NCBI GenBank assembly: GCA_910578715.1
Contig: CAJTRL010000017.1
Coordinates: 1 to 64,000 of the forward strand
DNA: 64,000 bases
Source of the DNA: an uncultured Lachnospiraceae bacterium
GTDB lineage: Bacteria > Bacillota > Clostridia > Lachnospirales > Lachnospiraceae
Direction of reading: 5' to 3'
Made by a program: the position numbers and the translations under genes. Of this stretch, positions 58,811-64,000 are shown one piece after another. The first letter of the stretch is position 1, and each line of letters starts with the position of its first letter. The notes under the pieces were generated by a model. The model saw only the letters and a program-made list of their open reading frames with translations. It ran no database searches and was not told the origin of the DNA.

Positions 58811-61800
58811 ATGGATAAAGTAATGGTAAGGCAGGAGAAGGTTGTCATTCCTACCTATGAGATTAAAGAGTATGACAAGAATCCCATGTTTCTGGAGAAG
58901 CGCGTGTACCAGGGCTCCAGCGGGAGGGTCTATCCTCATCCGGTATGTGAAGGAGTGGCCGACAGCAGGACGGACAGGGAATACAACGCGATTTTCCTGG
59001 AAAATGAATATATCCTTGTGATGCTCCTGCCTGAGCTGGGCGGCAGAGTACAGAGGCTCTATGACAAGACCAACGGCTATGATGCCGTCTATTACAACGA
59101 GGTGGTGAAGCCTGCGCTGGTAGGGCTGGCAGGGCCCTGGATATCGGGGGGTATCGAGTTCAACTGGCCCCAGCACCACAGGCCGTCCACTTTTGACCCG
59201 GTGGATTACTGTGTCCGGGAAAATGAGGACGGGTCGGCCACGGTATGGATGGGGGAGACGGAGAAGATGTTCCACACGAAAGGCATGGCCGGGTTCACGG
59301 TCTATCCCCACAGGGCATATCTGGAGATTCGGGGGCAGGTGTACAATCCAACGGACCGGCCCCAGACTTTTCTGTGGTGGGCGAACCCGGCAGTGCCGGT
59401 CAATGACCATACAAGGTCCGTATTTCCTCCGGATGTCCACGCCGTAATGGACCACGGGAAGCGGGATGTCTCTAAATTTCCCATTGCGGACGGGATATAT
59501 TATAAGTATGACTATGCGCCCGGCACGGATATTTCCCGTTATAAAAATATCCCTGTGCCCACTTCTTACATGGCGTACCATTCGGACTATGATTTTGTAG
59601 GGAATTATGATGAAGCCAGGCAGGCGGGGCTCTTGCATGTTGCCGACCATCATGTTTCTCCGGGCAAGAAGCAGTGGACCTGGGGATGCGGCGATTTTGG
59701 CAAGGCCTGGGACAGGAACCTGACGGATGAAAACGGCCCCTACATCGAGCTGATGACCGGAATGTTCACGGATAACCAGCCGGATTTCACATATTTAAAG
59801 CCTTATGAGGAGAAAACTTTCGTCCAGTATTTTATGCCTTACAAGGGCGTGGGGATGGTAAAGAACGCCTCGGCGGAAATGGCGGCGGGACTGGAATGCG
59901 GGAACGGGAGTGCGCGGTTTACCGTATATTCTCCGCTGGAACTGAAAGACGTTATAGCGGAGCTTTCCTGTGGGGGAAAAGTGTTCTATTCGGAAAAAGC
60001 GGATATTTCTCCGGTTAGTCTGCTGCAGAGGACGGTTCCTGTACCGGACAGGGAAGCAGAGGGCTGCTCTGTGCCTGACGGGAATTTTCAGGAAGAAAAA
60101 GCGGCCAGAGAAATCACGCTGCGGATTTCCCAGGGCGGAAGGGAAATCCTGTCCTATGTATACTCATCGGAAAAGGAAGCGGGATATGATGTGCCAGAGC
60201 CTGCGGAGGCGCTGCCTGCCCCGGAGGAGCTGGAGACCACGGAAAAGCTGTTCCTTGCCGCAGCTCATCTGGAGCAGTACCGCCATGCCACCCGTTCACC
60301 GGAGGCCTATTATCTGGAGGGGCTTAAGCGTGACCGGGAGGATATACGGCTGAATAACGGTTATGGGAAGTATCTGTACAACAAGGGCTTATTTGCCGAA
60401 AGTGAAAAATACTTCCGCACGGCAGTGGGAGCCTCCACATGGAAGAATCCCAATCCCTATGACTGTGAGCCTTATTATAATCTGGGGCTTTCTCTGAAAA
60501 TGCAGGGGAGACTGGAGGAGGCTTATGATGCGTTCTACAAGGCGGCATGGGACGGACATCAACAGGAGGGGGCTTTTTACCAGCTGGCCTGTGTGGCGGC
60601 GGCAAAAGGGAATCCTGGGGCCGCGCTGGAGTTTGTGGAAAAGTCCCTTGTAAAAGGACTGCACAATCTGAAAGCCCGTACCTTGAAGTCTGCTCTGCTC
60701 AGACTGACGGGGAGACTGGAGGAAGCGGAAGCGTTTGCGGAGACCACGCTGGAGATTGACCGCCTCGACCATGGGGCTTATTATGAGCGGTATCGTCTGG
60801 CGGAAGGCGGCGACAGGGAAGAGAGGCTTGCACAGATGAGGGCCGTTATGCGGGAGGATAACCATAACTACATCGAACTTGCCCTGAGTTATAGCGCAGC
60901 CGGGCTGGACGGGGAAGCGGCAGCGGTCCTTCGGCTTATGCCCAGACAGAATGAGCCCATGGCGCATTATTACCTGTATCGTTTTACAGGGGAGAGGGAG
61001 GAGCTCGCAAGGGCGGAGGAGGCCGACAGCAGTTACTGTTTCCCAAACCGTCTGGAAGATATGCGGATATTGGCTTATGCGGCGGAAAACGGAGGGCAGC
61101 ATGCAGCTTACTATCTGGGATGTCTCCTCTATGACAGGGGTAGATGGCAGGAAGCCAGGGAGCTGTGGGAGAAATGTGCGGAAAACATATCCCTTGCTAC
61201 GGTACACAGGAATCTTTCTCTGGTATATTACAATAAGCTCCACGACGGCGTTCGGGCGCTTGAGGAGATGGAGAAAGCCTTTGCCATGGATGAAAAGGAC
61301 GCAAGGGTATTCTTTGAACTGGACCAGCTTAAAAAAGCGCTGAACGTCCCGGTGGAAGAACGCCTTGCCTGCATGGAGGCTTATGGGGGAATGCTGGAAA
61401 GGCGGGACGACCTGTACACGGAATACATTACGCTCCTGAACCTGACAGGAAAATATGAACAGGCGTACCGATGCATCAGCGGGCACCGCTTCCACCCGTG
61501 GGAGGGAGGGGAGGGTAAAATCCCCGCCCAGTACAGGAATGCCCTGATTCATATGGCGCAGAAAGCGGCGGATGGTGACAGGGAAAAAGCCATAAGGTAT
61601 CTGGAACAGGCGCTTGTCTATCCCCATAATCTGGGAGAGGGAAAACTAATCGGCAATACGGACAGTGATATCTACTATCTGCTGGGCGGACTCTACAGCA
61701 GTCGGGAAAAAGCACAGGAGGCGTACAGGCTGGCGGCAAGGGGAACCTTTGATTTGTCCTCGGCCATGTACTATAATGACCAGCCGCCTGAAATGATGTA

Positions 61801-62107
61801 TTATGCCGCAAAGGCTCTGGAGGCCCTGGGGGAGACAGAGGAGGCCCGCAGAAGATTTGACGCTTTCATCGAATATGCCGGGAAGCATATGGAGGATAAG
61901 ATTGAGATTGATTATTTTGCAGTTTCCCTGCCTGATTTCCTGATTTTCGAGGGGAATCTGGACAGGAACAACCGCGTCCATTGCTGCCTGATGGCCGCCC
62001 TGGGGTATCTGGGCCTGGGAGACAGGGAAAAGGCAGTTCAATATGCGGAGCGCGGCATGGGGGAAAACTGCAGCCATAGCAGTCTGCGCAGCGTACTGGA
62101 AATGTGA
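58811..62107 (+). CDS. DUF5107 and tetratricopeptide-repeat protein, 1098 residues
   Basis: A large soluble protein. The N-terminal ~370 residues form the DUF5107 region, with LLPELGGRVQRLYDKTNGYD, GGIEFNWPQHHRPSTFDPVD and FLWWANPAVPVNDHT; this looks like the beta-sandwich of sugar-binding/mutarotase-like folds and occurs in carbohydrate loci. From ~490 on come many TPR-like helices (LNNGYGKYLYNKGLFAESEKYF, YYNLGLSLKMQGRLEEAYDAF). There is no signal peptide. The ATG at 58811 follows AGGAGGAAGGC; an earlier ATG at 58787 lacks a site. The activity is unknown; I infer sugar metabolism from the divergent AraC gene. Confidence 0.85.
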   Translation: MDKVMVRQEKVVIPTYEIKEYDKNPMFLEKRVYQGSSGRVYPHPVCEGVADSRTDREYNAIFLENEYILVMLLPELGGRVQRLYDKTNGYDAVYYNEVVKPALVGLAGPWISGGIEFNWPQHHRPSTFDPVDYCVRENEDGSATVWMGETEKMFHTKGMAGFTVYPHRAYLEIRGQVYNPTDRPQTFLWWANPAVPVNDHTRSVFPPDVHAVMDHGKRDVSKFPIADGIYYKYDYAPGTDISRYKNIPVPTSYMAYHSDYDFVGNYDEARQAGLLHVADHHVSPGKKQWTWGCGDFGKAWDRNLTDENGPYIELMTGMFTDNQPDFTYLKPYEEKTFVQYFMPYKGVGMVKNASAEMAAGLECGNGSARFTVYSPLELKDVIAELSCGGKVFYSEKADISPVSLLQRTVPVPDREAEGCSVPDGNFQEEKAAREITLRISQGGREILSYVYSSEKEAGYDVPEPAEALPAPEELETTEKLFLAAAHLEQYRHATRSPEAYYLEGLKRDREDIRLNNGYGKYLYNKGLFAESEKYFRTAVGASTWKNPNPYDCEPYYNLGLSLKMQGRLEEAYDAFYKAAWDGHQQEGAFYQLACVAAAKGNPGAALEFVEKSLVKGLHNLKARTLKSALLRLTGRLEEAEAFAETTLEIDRLDHGAYYERYRLAEGGDREERLAQMRAVMREDNHNYIELALSYSAAGLDGEAAAVLRLMPRQNEPMAHYYLYRFTGEREELARAEEADSSYCFPNRLEDMRILAYAAENGGQHAAYYLGCLLYDRGRWQEARELWEKCAENISLATVHRNLSLVYYNKLHDGVRALEEMEKAFAMDEKDARVFFELDQLKKALNVPVEERLACMEAYGGMLERRDDLYTEYITLLNLTGKYEQAYRCISGHRFHPWEGGEGKIPAQYRNALIHMAQKAADGDREKAIRYLEQALVYPHNLGEGKLIGNTDSDIYYLLGGLYSSREKAQEAYRLAARGTFDLSSAMYYNDQPPEMMYYAAKALEALGETEEARRRFDAFIEYAGKHMEDKIEIDYFAVSLPDFLIFEGNLDRNNRVHCCLMAALGYLGLGDREKAVQYAERGMGENCSHSSLRSVLEM

Positions 62108-62129
62108 AGTAGGAAGGAGTGCTGTTCTT

Positions 62130-62191
62130 TCACAGAACACACTCCGGCTGGCAGTCGAAGGGCTCCGATTCCGGCGCCGCGCATCTCCTCC
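62130..62191 (-). pseudogene. Remnant of a GNAT acetyltransferase gene
   Basis: Reads EEMRGAGIG on the minus strand, then jumps out of frame to EPFDCQPECVL and a stop. Both pieces match the intact GNAT gene at 54648-55178 (EEMRGAGIGK and EPFDCQLECIL); the ~150 bases between them and everything upstream are gone. Confidence 0.85.
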
Positions 62192-62327
62192 GGGGATTGT
62201 TTTCAGCAGGAAGACGTGCTATACTTGAGCCAGCAAATCGGTATCAGGGAGAAATCGTCATTTTCACACGATTGGAGAACAAACGCGGACGCAAAAATTT
62301 TCACATAGGATAGTGGGGGAAAGCGGT

Positions 62328-64000
62328 ATGGGGGCACAAAAAACGTTTATTTCTCTGGCGCGGATGCTGTTGTGTATAAGCGGCTGTATTTTGTGCGCCG
62401 GATGCGGAAAACAGGAAATGGGAGCCATACCGGCCGTTCAGCCCTGGTTTTTGACGGGAGAGGAAACGGCCGGTACGGATGAAAATATGGAGCACCGGGG
62501 CCAGGAAGCGGCAGAACTAACGGGGCCGGTTCCGGAAGGGCTGAAACTGGAGAGCGAAGCGGGGAAGCCGGGGGCGGAAACCGCCGCCGGAGCGGAAGGC
62601 GCGGGAACAGAAACGTGGAAGTCAGAAACCGCCGTCGGACCGGAAGGCGTGGAGACAGGAGCAGAAAAGACAGAAACCGATGCCGGAAATGTGCCCGGGG
62701 AAGAAAACGGGTCAGGTGGGAATGTCGGACCGGAGGAAACTAGCGGGCCGGAAGGAAATGCCGGGCTGGAAGAGTATGCTGTGGCGGAAGAAACCGCCAA
62801 ACCGGAAACACCGCTCTTAGAGCAGCTTTTTACATATGAAATGTCCTGGTATCCGAGTACGCACTTGCGGATTACCGGAATTAAGGAAGAGTATGAAGAG
62901 AATTTCTGGCAGTATATGGAAGAAATCCGGGACAATTACGGCAGTGAGTGGTACCTGGTGATTCCGGGAGATATCAACGGAATCCCGGTCTGGGAAATTG
63001 CGGAAGGTGCCTTTGCCGACAGGCAGATGTACGGGGTGCTGTTTCCCGATTCGGTGGAAGAAATCGGCGAAGAGGCTTTTCGGAATACCGGGATAAAAGA
63101 AGTCGTGCTTCCGGCGAACTTAGAGCGGGTCGGCGCACGGGCTTTTGAAAACTGCGGTCTGGAGCGGATTGCCTTTCCCGACAGGGAATTTGTCATGGAG
63201 GAAAAAGCCTTTGCGGGCAGCAAAAACCTTATCAGCGTGCTGATACCGGATGTGGAGACGAAGATAGGAGAAAATGTTTTTGACGGCTGTGCTTCGGATT
63301 TCTGTATCTATTACGGAACGGGACAGGAAGAAAAGTATAACCGGGTGTTGTCGTATGCGGCGGAATACGGTTATGCCGCGGTGGAGGTCATCGCTTCCGA
63401 CAGGCCTTTTGTGAGATACCATGAGGAACCGCTCGTTTTAAAACCGGAGGTGCGGAATTTTTTCTACGGGGATGACGAGGAGGATTACGAACTGTGGTGC
63501 TCCTGGGAGGAGGACGAAAACGCCCCGAATTTCGGTTATCCCGACTGGCAGTGGTCGGGATGTTCGAGCTGGTGCGGCTGCGTTGAATTTGATTTGGAAG
63601 CGGAGGCTTCCTCGGAACTTTCTTCTGCGAGCGGAAGATATGCGGCGGAAAATGTGCTGTGGCAGAGCCGGGAGGCGGCCTGGGCCGAAGGCGTGGAAGG
63701 GCCGGGCATCGGGGAGAGCATTATCTGTTCCCAGAGATGTCTTTATTGGTCGGACAGACAGTGGGAATTGTTTTCACCGGATAATCAGGAGCCGGTGGAT
63801 AACAACCTGTATCATTATTCGGAAATCTGTATTGTGAACGGTTATGCGAAAAACCAGAAAACATGGGAAGAGAACGGGCGCGTCAAGCGGTTTGCAATGT
63901 ATGTGGAGGGACGGCTCTACGCATACCTGGAATTGGAAGATACGATTTTCCCACAGTATTTTATGTTACCGGCGGCGGATATCATCGTGCCAAACGGGGG
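62328..64000 (+). CDS. LRR_5 (BspA-like) lipoprotein with discoidin-like domain, cut by the window end
   Basis: Open from the ATG at 62328 to the last base, at least 557 residues. A hydrophobic N-terminus has two lipobox-like sites, ISGC (Cys20) and CAGC (Cys26). An acidic Gly/Glu/Thr/Pro-rich linker (~45-165) is followed by BspA-type leucine-rich repeats (~225-330: VLFPDSVEEIGEEAFRNTG, VVLPANLERVGARAFENCG). The last part (SASGRYAAENVL, WAEGVEGPGIGES, CIVNGYAKNQ) matches a discoidin-like domain found in secreted clostridial proteins. Probably a surface-attached protein. GTGGGGGAAAGCGGT precedes the ATG. Confidence 0.85.
   Translation, partial: MGAQKTFISLARMLLCISGCILCAGCGKQEMGAIPAVQPWFLTGEETAGTDENMEHRGQEAAELTGPVPEGLKLESEAGKPGAETAAGAEGAGTETWKSETAVGPEGVETGAEKTETDAGNVPGEENGSGGNVGPEETSGPEGNAGLEEYAVAEETAKPETPLLEQLFTYEMSWYPSTHLRITGIKEEYEENFWQYMEEIRDNYGSEWYLVIPGDINGIPVWEIAEGAFADRQMYGVLFPDSVEEIGEEAFRNTGIKEVVLPANLERVGARAFENCGLERIAFPDREFVMEEKAFAGSKNLISVLIPDVETKIGENVFDGCASDFCIYYGTGQEEKYNRVLSYAAEYGYAAVEVIASDRPFVRYHEEPLVLKPEVRNFFYGDDEEDYELWCSWEEDENAPNFGYPDWQWSGCSSWCGCVEFDLEAEASSELSSASGRYAAENVLWQSREAAWAEGVEGPGIGESIICSQRCLYWSDRQWELFSPDNQEPVDNNLYHYSEICIVNGYAKNQKTWEENGRVKRFAMYVEGRLYAYLELEDTIFPQYFMLPAADIIVPNG

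Noticed and set aside
60389..61627. 412-codon minus-strand frame inside the DUF5107/TPR gene
   Set aside because: Shadow of a clear sense gene; the composition follows the complementary codons.
57263..62209. 15-base match GATTGTTTTCAGCAG at 57263 and 62195
   Set aside because: Short and without other shared sequence; probably chance or trivial.

Overview
The window looks like chromosomal DNA of a spore-forming, gut-type Firmicute, most likely a Lachnospiraceae member. Evidence: spoIIAA-spoIIAB-sigF and spoVAA-AB-AC sporulation genes, a CIRCE element in front of clpB, a T-box in front of valS, AGGAGG-type ribosome sites, moderate GC, and a beta-mannan utilisation locus of the Roseburia type. 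The genus is not decided by the sequence. I saw no rRNA, tRNA or CRISPR array.

Layout. 1-2.6 kb is a degraded accessory stretch: the tail of an unknown protein cut by the window edge, a mobile-element fragment with a possible type I toxin/antisense hairpin, a three-gene toxin-antitoxin set, and the last codons of a tyrosine recombinase. 2.7-11.3 kb holds clpB, an AbrB-acyltransferase pair behind a palindromic promoter, an S66 peptidase joined to a headless HAD gene, a MITE-like palindrome, a DUF4250 gene and a RACo-like Fe-S/ASKHA protein. 11.4-15.1 kb holds a DUF975 membrane protein, a two-component system and a polysaccharide deacetylase. 15.6-29.6 kb is a mannan/galactomannan locus: GH36 alpha-galactosidase, LacI and AraC regulators, a sugar-binding lipoprotein with two permeases, two GH130 phosphorylases, a CE17-like SGNH esterase and mannose-6-phosphate isomerase. 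Together they would import acetylated, galactosylated manno-oligosaccharides, strip galactose and acetate, and phosphorolyse the mannan chain into mannose-1-phosphate plus glucose or shorter oligosaccharide. No ATPase subunit, epimerase or endo-mannanase is encoded here.

30-46.8 kb is mostly housekeeping: a chemoreceptor, T-box-valS, a FapA-like protein, folC with an in-frame 33-bp minisatellite, a 50-residue protein, a zinc-ribbon/TPR membrane protein, the spoIIA operon, and a MoxR-DUF58-transglutaminase operon. 46.8-54.6 kb holds an Fe-S aldo/keto reductase, an ABC-F ribosome-protection gene behind a long leader, small and large membrane proteins, and a Rieske/FAD oxidoreductase. 54.6-64 kb holds a GNAT gene, spoVAA-AB-AC without spoVAD/AE, an AraC regulator divergent from a 1098-residue DUF5107/TPR protein, and an LRR lipoprotein cut by the right edge.

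The most unusual content is non-coding. There are four copies of a long hairpin element with a shared core but different, self-complementary outer arms, three of them starting 9-13 bases after stop codons. A 13-base sequence, AGAAAGGCATGGT, sits 6-9 bases before the start codons of five unrelated genes. A roughly 45-base leader cassette is shared by a GH130 gene and spoVAC. A post-terminator hairpin is shared by the valS and ABC-F leaders.
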